A program made the translations under genes and the position numbers. Below are positions 34,467-45,700 of a DNA stretch of 64,000 bases, piece after piece. The notes under the pieces were generated by a model, which saw nothing but the letters and a program-made list of their open reading frames with translations, had not been told where the DNA came from and made no database searches. The stretch lies in IMG/VR virus record IMGVR_UViG_3300035661_000015, positions 64,001 through 128,000 of that record. One strand, given 5' to 3'. Positions within the stretch are counted from its first letter, which is position 1. Every line of letters starts with the position of its first letter. The stretch comes from a virus.

Positions 34467-34498
34467 TAAAAAAGGCCCCTTTCGGGGCCTTTTTTATT
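34467..34498. terminator. Bidirectional terminator between convergent halves
   Basis: Perfect GGCCCC-TTTC-GGGGCC stem (34474-34489) flanked by A7 and T7 runs, so it ends transcription from both sides. It marks the junction of the + and - transcription halves. Confidence 0.95.
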
Positions 34499-37400
34499 TA
34501 ACAGTCTGAGCTAATCGCCTTATACTTATTCTCAAGAGCAAAGAACCCAAAGTAAATATGTTTTCCACTCGGAACCGTCACATTCAAATCATTATAAATT
34601 AAAATTCTGTCCATGTTAGTTCCATTTCCAAGTACTACGTCCACATATCCACTTGAGTTAGCAACAATTCCACCACTGATTGTTATACCATCAAAAAGAC
34701 TAGGTTGAGCCCAAACCTTTCTATATGGACACCAACGTATATCAGCTAATGTTCCTGCCTTCCATAAGTCCTGTCTCTTTAATCCATTCGTATAAAAATT
34801 ATTAGATAAATCCGCATTATAAACACCTGTTAGTGGAATCCCGGAAACATTATAACCACTCGCGTTAGGAACCGGCTTACCCCAAACATCATATCCAAAA
34901 CCGGCCAATGACATCGGCCCCTTCATTCCTATAAATCTTGTATTCGAGTAATCGATTCCACGCTTCGGCACATTTAACCCATTGTAACCACTTCCCCAAC
35001 TCACCCACTGAATATCAGAACCACTACACCAAGGTGTTACAGTGTCATTTGTTTGTGCTGAAATCAGTCTTGTGTCAGCGGCCTCATAGTGAGGTAAGAA
35101 ACCCGATCCCAATGTTTTATTTGTGCTCATTGGTCTTAATAAACCATCCATCGACATGGCGGCGGTTCTTTGATACACGGAAGTCTTAGTAACTTTAATA
35201 TTAGCTACAGACTCTTTATATTTTTGAGAACTAACGAGTGATAACATACTATCGCCCGAAGGATTCATACGACTGTGGCCAACAATAACACCTTGCGGAC
35301 TCTCTTGATTAACAGCAACGCCAAGCCTAGTTAACATTCCTGCATTATAACTTCCCACCAAAGCATTAGATTGTTTTCTTTGAAGCTCGGCAATTCGCAT
35401 TCTTTTTCTTAGGGCAACCAAAGCTGTACCAATTTTTTGAACACGCTCCGCCTGTGCTTTAGCAAAAACTCCTCGTCTTGGAGTATAGGTATGAAGTCCA
35501 TATTTTGTTTTAACTCCATCGATACCATAACTTAAACTAACCGAAGTAATTTCACTACCGGCCCCAACTAATTGATCACCAATAGATTTTTCTGGAAATC
35601 CTGGTAATTCAACATTTCCGGTTTCAGCGGAAAGAAATAGGGTGGCGGCGTTTATGATTCGGGCGTTCGCGGCCTGATTTAGTGCCGTATATCCGCCATA
35701 TGTCCACGGATTAAGAGACGAATCTATCTCTATGGTCGTTTTGCCCTGTGGGCCGATTTTACCCCACGGTCCATAATTATCAATATTTGACCTAATGGGA
35801 AGGGCAATATAGTCCGGAGCATAAGCACGTGGATAAATCCTCATAGGGAAAGTTTCACCATAATTATCACAGGCATTAATTAAAATTGTCGGAGTTGTTC
35901 CTAAGATAGCCGCTATATCGGCTATATTCCCAAGCGAAGAATCAGATTGAGAAAAGAGGGGCTGATCATAATTAATTAGGGCGGCGTAATTATTTGTTCC
36001 GGGGATTTTATAAATAGTCTCTTGAACATTACACCCAATATAAAGAGATGTAAAAGAATTTGATCCGGCTGGTACATCTTGTAAAACACTTGAGTCCGGA
36101 TTTACATTTGATAAGTCGGCTAAATTTAAATCAGTTTGAAAAAGAGAGAATGCTTTAAATTTTCCTTCTTCGTCTAAAAATGTTAACTCGTTTAAATACG
36201 ATAGGCCAAGCGGACTAGATCCCTCTGGTAAATATGCACTATTTGTAGGTACATAGGCATACTTTACATTATTAGTTTCTGACTCAAGTTGTAGGGCGTT
36301 AAAGGTTGGCATAACAACCATAAATTGTTTACCATAATAAGTTTCAGCCGTTGCCTTAACAAAGTCATAAAGCTTACCAGTTAAGTTAACAATATGCGAT
36401 GTAATACCGGATGAAACAATATTTGCTGTAAAAACATCATCGGCAATAAAGTCCGTTATGATATCGGCGATAGGAGAATTATCATTAGAAACCGCACTAA
36501 AAATACCGAGATCTTGGGCAATTGAAGTTTTTTGCGTAGCGACATAGGCGGCCCATGAATCATAATCGGCCAAAGCACATCTTAGTTCAGCAAAACTTAC
36601 ATTATATTTTAAAGTAGGTATTGTTAAGTATCCTAAAACATCGGCTATTGGGGCGGCATTTAAATCAACTCTATAATAATCGCCAACACCACTTCCTATA
36701 ACCGGGGTTCCATCTGTATTCAGACCGAAAAATGGATATACATTCGAGCCCGTATTAGTAATGAGTGAAAGTTGTTCTTGCTGGCCACCAATTAAAAATA
36801 TGCTGGTCGGCTCATTCCTAAGTTCAAGACCTCTATCACTAGAGATTACATTTGACTGAGCATTTATAAAATCATGAATTTGATTTAGTGTTGGTTGTAC
36901 GGTTCGGTCAATAGATTTAAAAGAAATTGTATGGGGACCATATCCCGCACCTGTAGTCAAAACTGTAATATAATCGTGGCCCGCCTCACTGTATAATCCA
37001 TTGAATAAATCAGACAGTGAAATCGTTGGTCCATTTATTCTATAGTAAGATGGCACTCCAAGATCAGCTTGTATTCCTGATAAATTTAATACATAGTGAT
37101 GGTTATTAAAATAAATTCCAGAGCCATATACGCCACCACCCGCCCCATTATTCACAATGGACTCTAGGGCCGGTTTAACGCCAAGGTATCCGACGCCACT
37201 AATACTAAGTGCCCCAGATGCCGAAACGCTTAAAGCACTAATAGGATAGTTCCAAGGGGCTCCACCCGCATTTGTTAGGGCCGAACCAAAACCATAAAGG
37301 TTTTCCTGAAAGCCATAAGTATTAATTACATTAGGAACGTCCGAAACACTTCCTCTAAAACCATCAACAATAACTTGAACGCCACCTAACAAATCGCCAA

Positions 37401-37650
37401 CAGATTGAAGGTATGCCGTAATAAGCGTACCCCCAGTCCCCGACGACCGCGTATGATATTGAAGTAAACCATCAAACCTAAAACCACTAACCTCAATACT
37501 TGCTGGACTACCTATCGGCGGGGGAGAAAAAACTTGACCAATACTATTATCTTCAACCAAATCAATTCTTACCCCGATAGGTTGATCACCAAGATTGCCG
37601 TTTGCTTCAAAGCCCCTAACGGTCGCTCCTAAAAAATTATATGTTTGCAT
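34498..37650 (-). CDS. Large tail/virion structural protein (1050 aa)
   Basis: Last gene of the leftward late operon. Ser/Gly/Asn/Tyr-rich, beta-rich, without cytoplasmic enzyme motifs. Contains segments such as VIVGHSRMNPSGDSMLSL and a C-terminal WGSGYNGLNVPKRG...VWGKPV region typical of tail-tip or fibre-like proteins. It follows the 37657 tail protein by 6 bases. It is probably part of the distal tail or adhesion device. No hydrolase motif recognised. Confidence 0.75.
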   Translation of the reverse strand: MQTYNFLGATVRGFEANGNLGDQPIGVRIDLVEDNSIGQVFSPPPIGSPASIEVSGFRFDGLLQYHTRSSGTGGTLITAYLQSVGDLLGGVQVIVDGFRGSVSDVPNVINTYGFQENLYGFGSALTNAGGAPWNYPISALSVSASGALSISGVGYLGVKPALESIVNNGAGGGVYGSGIYFNNHHYVLNLSGIQADLGVPSYYRINGPTISLSDLFNGLYSEAGHDYITVLTTGAGYGPHTISFKSIDRTVQPTLNQIHDFINAQSNVISSDRGLELRNEPTSIFLIGGQQEQLSLITNTGSNVYPFFGLNTDGTPVIGSGVGDYYRVDLNAAPIADVLGYLTIPTLKYNVSFAELRCALADYDSWAAYVATQKTSIAQDLGIFSAVSNDNSPIADIITDFIADDVFTANIVSSGITSHIVNLTGKLYDFVKATAETYYGKQFMVVMPTFNALQLESETNNVKYAYVPTNSAYLPEGSSPLGLSYLNELTFLDEEGKFKAFSLFQTDLNLADLSNVNPDSSVLQDVPAGSNSFTSLYIGCNVQETIYKIPGTNNYAALINYDQPLFSQSDSSLGNIADIAAILGTTPTILINACDNYGETFPMRIYPRAYAPDYIALPIRSNIDNYGPWGKIGPQGKTTIEIDSSLNPWTYGGYTALNQAANARIINAATLFLSAETGNVELPGFPEKSIGDQLVGAGSEITSVSLSYGIDGVKTKYGLHTYTPRRGVFAKAQAERVQKIGTALVALRKRMRIAELQRKQSNALVGSYNAGMLTRLGVAVNQESPQGVIVGHSRMNPSGDSMLSLVSSQKYKESVANIKVTKTSVYQRTAAMSMDGLLRPMSTNKTLGSGFLPHYEAADTRLISAQTNDTVTPWCSGSDIQWVSWGSGYNGLNVPKRGIDYSNTRFIGMKGPMSLAGFGYDVWGKPVPNASGYNVSGIPLTGVYNADLSNNFYTNGLKRQDLWKAGTLADIRWCPYRKVWAQPSLFDGITISGGIVANSSGYVDVVLGNGTNMDRILIYNDLNVTVPSGKHIYFGFFALENKYKAISSDC

Positions 37651-37656
37651 TTTTTA

Positions 37657-39723
37657 TTATCCTGAATACGGGAATGTTTGCGAATACGTATATCTTCCAT
37701 TTTGAATACTAAAACTTTCAGTTGGATCTAAGGCATATGTTCCGATTGGTCTAAGACCACTAGGAGTAAATAAAAGGATTGGAGCGGGGTTTGGTTTCGC
37801 CGCATATAAACTTGAATATCCGCCCGTTCCTATAGGAACAACTAACTCAATACTAATTGTTACAGATCTTTGAGTTGGGGTTGAAATATTTTGCGTAATA
37901 GGTCCGCTTGATCTTCCGGGTATTGGAATAACCGCATAGGTATCGCCGCCACCATTATTGGTCATAGTTATAATTTCGGACAAAGCCCCACTAAAGATTG
38001 GCGGTGCGGTCGAATCATAACTATAATTATATGAAACCGTTCCACCTATAGGATTTCTACCTTCCGAAATACTAACGTAAACCCCGGTATTAACAAGTGG
38101 ACTTCCGTACATAATAGCACGCATTGGGATAAGCGGAGAAATAGAGGCGTAGTAACCGCTTGCATTAGCATACTTGACCGCTTGAATATCTGACCCCGAA
38201 ACGCCAACCGAATAAATATTTGTCGCAAGCCCTATAATATTTCCATTGACCGACACTTTTGTAACGCCATCGCCTCTGTCAAAACTCTTAGATACTTCAT
38301 ATTGCTCAATAACAGAGTCTAGGGGGCGATTCGTATAGGTGAAGGAAAAGTTAATTGAGCCATTAATAATGTCTTCTGACTGTGAGGCATCGGCGGGCGT
38401 CGGCATAAGGCCCGAAACCTTTGAGTATTGTGTGGCGTAATTATAAAAGCCGCTCGCCGCCACAAGTTGATCAAAGGCGTATTGGGCGGTTGCAAGTTTA
38501 GTGGTTGGGTCGCTGAACGATCTACCAATAATATTGCCGTCGACTTTAACCGTAATTATATAATCTTCTAGGGACTGAGTTCTTACGACACTTAACTCCA
38601 TCCTTGTTCCACTTGTTCCGGTTGACCTATTATCATAACTTGTATTATAATTGACCGTACCGTTAGTGGGGTCATAATCGATGTTAGAAACGGAGGGGAG
38701 ATTATTTAAATTAATGCCGGAAGAAATTAACCCACTCGCACGAGTAAATAATTGACCCGCCACATAATTATCATAATACAACTTGGCATTCGTAAAACGT
38801 GTGACGTAATCATTTAAATTTACGTAAAGTCCCTTGATCTGACCCTGAATCGAAACTGACTGAGTAAAATTACTACCCTCAAAAGCATTAGTAACATTGG
38901 CCGTATAGTTTTCAACCGCATTACCACTCGCCAAAATCCATGTTTCATTAACACCGTAAGAGCCGCCTAACTCGTCAATATTTTCTGTACGAGAATAGTT
39001 ATAGGGGTTAAGGCCAGTTAAATTAAGGGTCGAATTAGCAAAAACTGAAGATCCTGCGATTAGGCCAAGACCCGGATTCGTGTTATATCCAAGTCCAAGT
39101 TGATTATTAACAAAACTACGGGCATACTCCCAAGCCGAAGACGGCCTAACTCCACTTAAATAATAAGTCTGCCCAACCGCATTAGTATTGTGACTTAAGC
39201 TATATGTATAGGGCGTATCGCCGGGATTAACTTCCCATGTATCGGTGGCCGAAGCAATTTTTTCCGAAAACGCCACATCATTTTCCGCTGAGAATGGACT
39301 ATCAATAAAATCATTAACACCTAACTCTATAGTATAATCACTCCTATCTGTCCAAATACCTTCGGCAAAATTAATATCACCCCTTATAACTGGATAACAA
39401 CTTACGGGAGTAGAGGTATTGTCCGGAGATTGGTATTGAAATAATTTTCCATCTTGTGAAAAAAGCGACCTTAAAGCTTCCTGTTTTCTTGATGTTGACG
39501 CTAACCTACTAACCTGTGCTATATTTTCATCAGCAAGGTCCGCACCGCCAACGGTAGAAAAAACGCCGGAGGAGTTTGGGGAACCCCTCCAAGCGATCAA
39601 TGAACCATTTAAAACGATCGTATAATTAACACCCAATTTTGTTTCATCGCCCGCCCTAGAAAATGACTTTCTGTAATTAACTAGGGGGGCTGGTGTCAAC
39701 CGATAACCATTATATGATAACAT
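37657..39723 (-). CDS. Tail protein with three internal repeats
   Basis: 688 residues, starting after GGGAG and overlapping nothing. An N-terminal domain (about 1-230) is followed by three diverged copies of an 80-110-residue unit with a VxGxIxGL strand, an AxxYxxxLVAASG-like helix and a G(T/S)(V/I)xYNxSYDN strand. It lies immediately after the tape measure gene, the usual place of distal tail protein or baseplate hub components. A dispersed repeat copy (38132) is antisense to it. Confidence 0.75.
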   Translation of the reverse strand: MLSYNGYRLTPAPLVNYRKSFSRAGDETKLGVNYTIVLNGSLIAWRGSPNSSGVFSTVGGADLADENIAQVSRLASTSRKQEALRSLFSQDGKLFQYQSPDNTSTPVSCYPVIRGDINFAEGIWTDRSDYTIELGVNDFIDSPFSAENDVAFSEKIASATDTWEVNPGDTPYTYSLSHNTNAVGQTYYLSGVRPSSAWEYARSFVNNQLGLGYNTNPGLGLIAGSSVFANSTLNLTGLNPYNYSRTENIDELGGSYGVNETWILASGNAVENYTANVTNAFEGSNFTQSVSIQGQIKGLYVNLNDYVTRFTNAKLYYDNYVAGQLFTRASGLISSGINLNNLPSVSNIDYDPTNGTVNYNTSYDNRSTGTSGTRMELSVVRTQSLEDYIITVKVDGNIIGRSFSDPTTKLATAQYAFDQLVAASGFYNYATQYSKVSGLMPTPADASQSEDIINGSINFSFTYTNRPLDSVIEQYEVSKSFDRGDGVTKVSVNGNIIGLATNIYSVGVSGSDIQAVKYANASGYYASISPLIPMRAIMYGSPLVNTGVYVSISEGRNPIGGTVSYNYSYDSTAPPIFSGALSEIITMTNNGGGDTYAVIPIPGRSSGPITQNISTPTQRSVTISIELVVPIGTGGYSSLYAAKPNPAPILLFTPSGLRPIGTYALDPTESFSIQNGRYTYSQTFPYSG

Positions 39724-42700
39724 TTATACTCCCACTTCCTTTCCTGATAGTTCGGCAAATCTTGCCGATATTCTTTCGTTAATAATTTTTTCAACCTGTG
39801 GTCCAAGAGAAGCTAGAAGTTCCGCACCATTCAATCTTACATCCACAACACTATTAACATTCGCACTAATTTCACTAGGTATACTAGTTGTTTTAAGTGC
39901 GTCGGCCAAAGCGTTAGCGGAAGAAGCAAAGGTGTTTAGGGTCGGGTTCGAGAAATTAGATGCCTGTTTTGTCGCATCAACCGGAATGTCGGGCGTACTA
40001 AAACCACGTCTTTCTGAAATTTTACCTTTCTGTAAATTAGGTAATCCACGTTCTCTTCGGGGCACCACAGTATTATCTATAATACCCGAACTAACCCCAT
40101 TGAGGGCGGCGTTTCTTAAGTTTGATCGGTCATTACCGATTGAGGCCCCCGTAAAATTGACCGGACCCCTTCTTCTTTTCTGAATTATATTTTCAGGATT
40201 GTTAGGGGGCGTTTCTGGTAATCTAGCGGTCGGGTCCATCTCACTTGTAATTCCTCTTGCTAATCCAGATAGTGGAGACTCACCAACACCTTTTCCAAAA
40301 TAAGTTTTAAATATACTCTCTAGACCCTGTAAAAATTTATTATTCGAGTCGGTTAGATTATTAATTAAAACATTGGAAGCTTGTTCGGCGGCACTACCAG
40401 CCTTACTAATTTCTCCGTTTAGGGCGTTTCTCTGTCTGAATGCGGGATCTCTAGAATCCTGTAATCCTCCACCGCTATTTTTAATTAAGGTGTTTTTCAC
40501 ATTTTGGGCCGAGTCAAAGGTGGCATTTCCCCTTGCATCAACGCCCGTTTGAATTCTAGTTTCTCCCAACTGATTAAGACCAGCTAAAGCCCCCTTAATT
40601 TGCTTATCACCAAAACCTTGAAAACTACCATTATTAATAGCGGCCTGTGCAAAGTTCTGATTTTTTAAAGTCTCACGCCTTTCTTGGGGTGTAGCATTTA
40701 AAAAGCTTTCTGCGGAACCTAATCTAGACTTAGCGTCACCCTCAATTTGCTGATTAACGCGGGCTAATTTTTCTTGAGCCGCCGCCGTACTAGCTGCGGT
40801 ATCTTTTAAATTCTCAAGGGCCTTTATACCATCGGCAACTGACTTACTGAATTTAGTTACTTCGGAAGCGGCCTGGATAGTAGCTTCGGCGGCACCAGCT
40901 TCGGGTGAGTTTTGATTAGCGGCAACCCTAGCCTGTGCATTAGTCAAACTATCCTGATCACTTCTTAATTTTGCCCCAATCTTCTGGGGATCGAAAGCAT
41001 CTTGCGTATTAAATCCAGTTAATCTTTTTTGTTTTTCAACAAATGGAGCATTAAGGTCTTGTAAAGAAATACGGTCGATGTCAGTCTGTTCGCGACTCGT
41101 ATCTAATCCAAAACCCCTACCCTTACCACCAAATAGCTGAGATGCCGTAACGACTGGTAATTTATTTGAAAAGCCCACATTACCAAAATTGGTCTGTGCA
41201 TTTTCCGTATCGATCCTAGCCTTCTGTCTTAAATTACCAACCTGAATACCATTATTCTGATCAAGTTCGGCATCAATTCTACTAAGATTAGAAGCAATAA
41301 TATCAAGACCCTGAGTTAAGTCAGATCCAGCCTTTTCTAAATTCGCCGTAATCTTAGAGAACTTGTCATTATAATGGTTAAAGCTTCCTAATAACTCATC
41401 CGTAATCTTATCAAATTCGCCGTTCTTAGCCTGTTTTTTAATATTGCTAAATTTTTCATGATCATCAATATTAGCAAGAATATTTTGGCCAATCGGTCCA
41501 TTAATTCCAGACTTAATTAAAATTCCCTGTCTGGCCGATTTTGTCTGAGTTACACTCCTAGTCGGATTAGCTTCGGAATCTCTAATAAGTTGCTCTACAG
41601 TATCGGGCAACTGATTCTTAGCGTGTTCAATAAAACCACCACGACCAGCAAAAGCATTGATTTCTTGACCATTATTACCTAAAACATTAGCACCAAATTT
41701 AACATTTCCACTTCCACCCTGTCCCGTAAGAGCCGAATTAGAAAAAGAAAGATTAGAAAAACTTTTATTTAAATCATCGGTCGAATGTTCTACTGCGTCC
41801 GTAAATCTTGAAATAAAACTAGCAGCCTTAGAAAATTGTAAATTAAGAACTTGAACCGTATTCGTAATAGTTTTAGCGGCCTGAGCTTCTTCAAATTGTT
41901 TCTTTAGACCAGCTTTCGCCGCCCTAGAAGATACGCCGCTACTATCGGTTGGATCAGCACTACCGGCAGTTATACCTTCGATAATATTTTTTCCAACCTT
42001 GCTATTAGTAAACTTATCAAAATTACCAACTTTATCCGTCTTTAATAGTTGATCAAAAACAGCATGAGATCTTTCGGCGACAGGTTGACCTTCCGTAATA
42101 ATTTCTTTTAATTTGGTATTATCGATATTACCATATTTAGTGATAGTGCTATTATTTATAGCGTTCTGATTTTCACTTTGTCCAGGGGAAAGACTATCAT
42201 AAAAGCCCTTGTCAACTATACCACCCTTATCACTCGTATGTCTTTCTAAAAGTGATTGAAGTATATATTTTCCAAAGTTGACTGTATCCTTACCCGCCTC
42301 TTTAAAAGGACCAATCGGATCACTAAGTCTTTCAAGGTATGTTCCACCACCAGTCACATTTTTAGACAAGATGTTATTTTTAATTTGCAAGTCTTGCGAC
42401 TTTTTAGTGTTAGCAATAAGATCGGTAAAATCTACATTTTCCTTACTTCCAAAATCGCCCTTACTAACTAAGAATTTTTCAATACTCTTATCGAAATTTT
42501 CAATTGATTTAGATTGATTTATTTTAGCTAATTCTTCATCAAATTCACTAGCGGCCTTTTTGGCACCGATAATAGCACCTACAAGTCCAATTAGCCCACC
42601 GACAACTAATCCTGTGGGTCCACCAATAGCACCAGCGGCAACCGCACCTTGGCCAACACTACTTATAATGGAACCAACAACTTTTCCGGCTTTAGCACCA

Positions 42701-45700
42701 CCTGTACCAAAAACACCTGGCTTTTCTGCTGTGCCGGTAAAAGTTTCTGCTAGGCTAGGACCAAAAACAGTAGCCAAAGCACCAGCTGTTGTAGCGATCT
42801 TACTAAATTTAGAACCAGGGTTTTTACCAACTGTCGGAACTGCGGAATCAATATATTGACCGTTATCACCGGGTCCGTTCGGCCCGTTGGGTCCGCTGGG
42901 TCCGTTTTTTGATCTCCTTGATTTCTTTGATCTACTACCAGTACTATTATCATCACAAACACAATCTTTATCCTGTTTATCTACAATAGTATCATTACTC
43001 TTAGTTTTATTCTTGCCAGCATATTTTGACTTATCAAAATCTGACATTCCAAAAGTATTAGTAGAGGTCGATTCTTTTGATAAGCTTGCTGCTATAGCTT
43101 CATCTTTAATTCGTTTTAAATTTAAAATTTCCCCCGGCGTACTTCTAACTAAAGGTTTAGATAAAGGAACATCTTTTTGTGAAGCACGATGTTCAAGTTC
43201 TTTAGTAACCCTTTGCTTAGCCTTATAATAAGCCTCTTCGGTTGATTTACCCTTGCTTAATAAAATAACCTCTTCTTGAAAAGCTCTATTTAATAAAGTT
43301 AACTCTTCATTTTTTTCAATTTCAGAATTTTTTCTATCAAATAGTTTTCCAACAAGTTTACCTGTCTTTGTTTTATTCGCACCAGAATTACCAGAAATAT
43401 TATTACCCGCATAGTTTTCAATAGCGTTAGCAAATATTTCGCCCCTTAATGACTCGTTAACAGATCTTTGCTTTGCTTTAAATTCTTTTTTATTACTTGG
43501 AATACCTACAGTTTTATCATATCTATCCTCGTACTTAGTTTTATATCTATCATATTTTTCTTGAGGATAACTGGAGAAATTAGCGTCAGTAATTTTCTTT
43601 TCAATAGTACCCTTTTTAGAACTTTCGGGTGTATCTGTAGGTTTAGAATTATTTCTAAAGTCGAAAGCGTGAGCAGCTTCATGAGCTAATATGGGTAATC
43701 TTTCATTACCACGTAAGCCAGAATCAATTTTTATGACCTTAGATTTTCTAGAAAATGAACCTTTTGCACCGTCGAGCGGTAACTCTTGTATGCCATTAAT
43801 ATATTTACTAGGATCTACTGGAAAATTAACACCAGCATTTTTTAATTTATAAAAAACACTATTGGGATTGAGATTAACGCCACTAAGCTGATTTTTATCA
43901 ATATCATCCAGCGGCTTATTAAATTTATTATACCTAGCTGTACCAGGAGTTTTAGCGTCCACTATATTTCTAACAAAATCTTTGCTATATGGTTTTCCAC
44001 TTTCCTTATCAACATAATTCTTTTTAAATAAATCAATTTTACCAGGTTTTAAAATCCTTGATTTAATATTATCGCCGATATCTTTAACATCACTAACTCT
44101 TTCCCCTATGAATCCAGGAATCTTTGATTTAATATTGTTACCAATATCTTTAACATCATTAATTTTTTCCCTCGTGAATCCACTTATAATATCCAACCTA
44201 TTATCATTATCAATAAAAGATTTTACATCTTGTATCTTATTAGAAGTATAGTTACCAACCTTATTTACATTTGTTGTAAAAAAGTTTTTAACCCCATCTA
44301 TATATTCTTGTCTTTTTTCCTTTTTAGCCAAGATCTGTAATTCTTCATAATTTTTTTGATCAACAACACTAGACTGTCGCTCTTTGATTCTTTTTATTCT
44401 CTGTTTTTCTCTATCCTTCTTACTTACCTCGCCACCTTCGGCAAAGTGAGGAATGTCACCATGATCATTTAAATAATCTAACTTACGTCTCCCTAATTTA
44501 GTAGCAGAGTCCTTTTTAATTACGAATTCACCGGGAGTAGCAAGAATGGGGATATTGTCCGCGTTACCGCTACCGGGAATAGATCCACCATGAGCACGTT
44601 TAGTAATGTTGTTATAAATATTTGTACCAACGCCAGCAACACCTAACCCTAATTTCAAACCGCCAAGTAAAAGTAATCCCGGAAGAACGCCCTGTAAACT
44701 TTTTGCTAATATATTTAAGCCTGTGGCTAAATTAAGAACAAGGTCAGCAAATTGTTGAATAGGTTTAGAATTTATAATTATTTTGAAAATTTCCTCAAAC
44801 TGTTCCTTAACCTTAATTAATTTAACTTCAAGCTTTTCTTGTGCTTGAATAGAAGCAAGGTCCAAAGAGTTTGTACCACGTTTCGCAATATTCACAGCTT
44901 CCTGAGCCGTAGCAAAGTTCTTCAAACCAGGAATAATTTTACCAATCTGTCTAACGCCACCGATCTTCTCAACAATATCGAAATACTGTTGGCTCTTATC
45001 TCCAAGTTTTTCAAGACCCGCCGACAATAGTCCGAACGCACGATAGGCCCCCACAAAATTACCTTCCGTATCGCGTAAACTAATCCCGAGTTCTTTAATC
45101 TTGTCAATCGTATCGGATTTTTGAAGATTAGAAAAAATGGTTTTAAGACCAGTTGCGATACTTTCCGGATCTTCACGAGTCGCCTGTCTAATAGATGTAA
45201 AAAGACCAAGGAATTCTTCTAATTCGCCGCCACTCTGTTTGAATGACGCACCAGCAGTACGAATAGCCGTAACTAAGTCGTTAGACTCAACAGCAAATCT
45301 ATTAGAAACCGCATTAATAGAACCGAGTGCTTTTTCAAAATCTTTAGCCTGAATACTAAACTGACCCTTTAAAGCAATCAAACCTTCCGTAGCATTATTA
45401 AAATCAGTAAAAGATGGTGCTAAAGACGCCTTAGCCAAACCACCAAGAGACTTCTTAGTTTCTTCGGCAGACAAACCCGCCTGTCTTAATGTCGATGCAA
45501 CTTTAATTAAATTACTAGAGTTTAGGCCCAAAGATGTAGAAAGTCTTACAACCTCATCACTTACAGACTTAATTGACGTAGCCGAATCACCACCGACCTG
45601 TTTTAACTTAACAAGTTCGTCCTGATAGTTAATACTTTCTCTAACAGCAACACCAACAGCGTCCGCAATACGATTAAAAATTTGTGCAATACCAACATAT

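Noticed and set aside
42560-42859. Plus-strand Pro/Ala-rich protein opposite the tape measure
   Set aside because: It mirrors the glycine/alanine-rich membrane segment of the tape measure, with no start signals.
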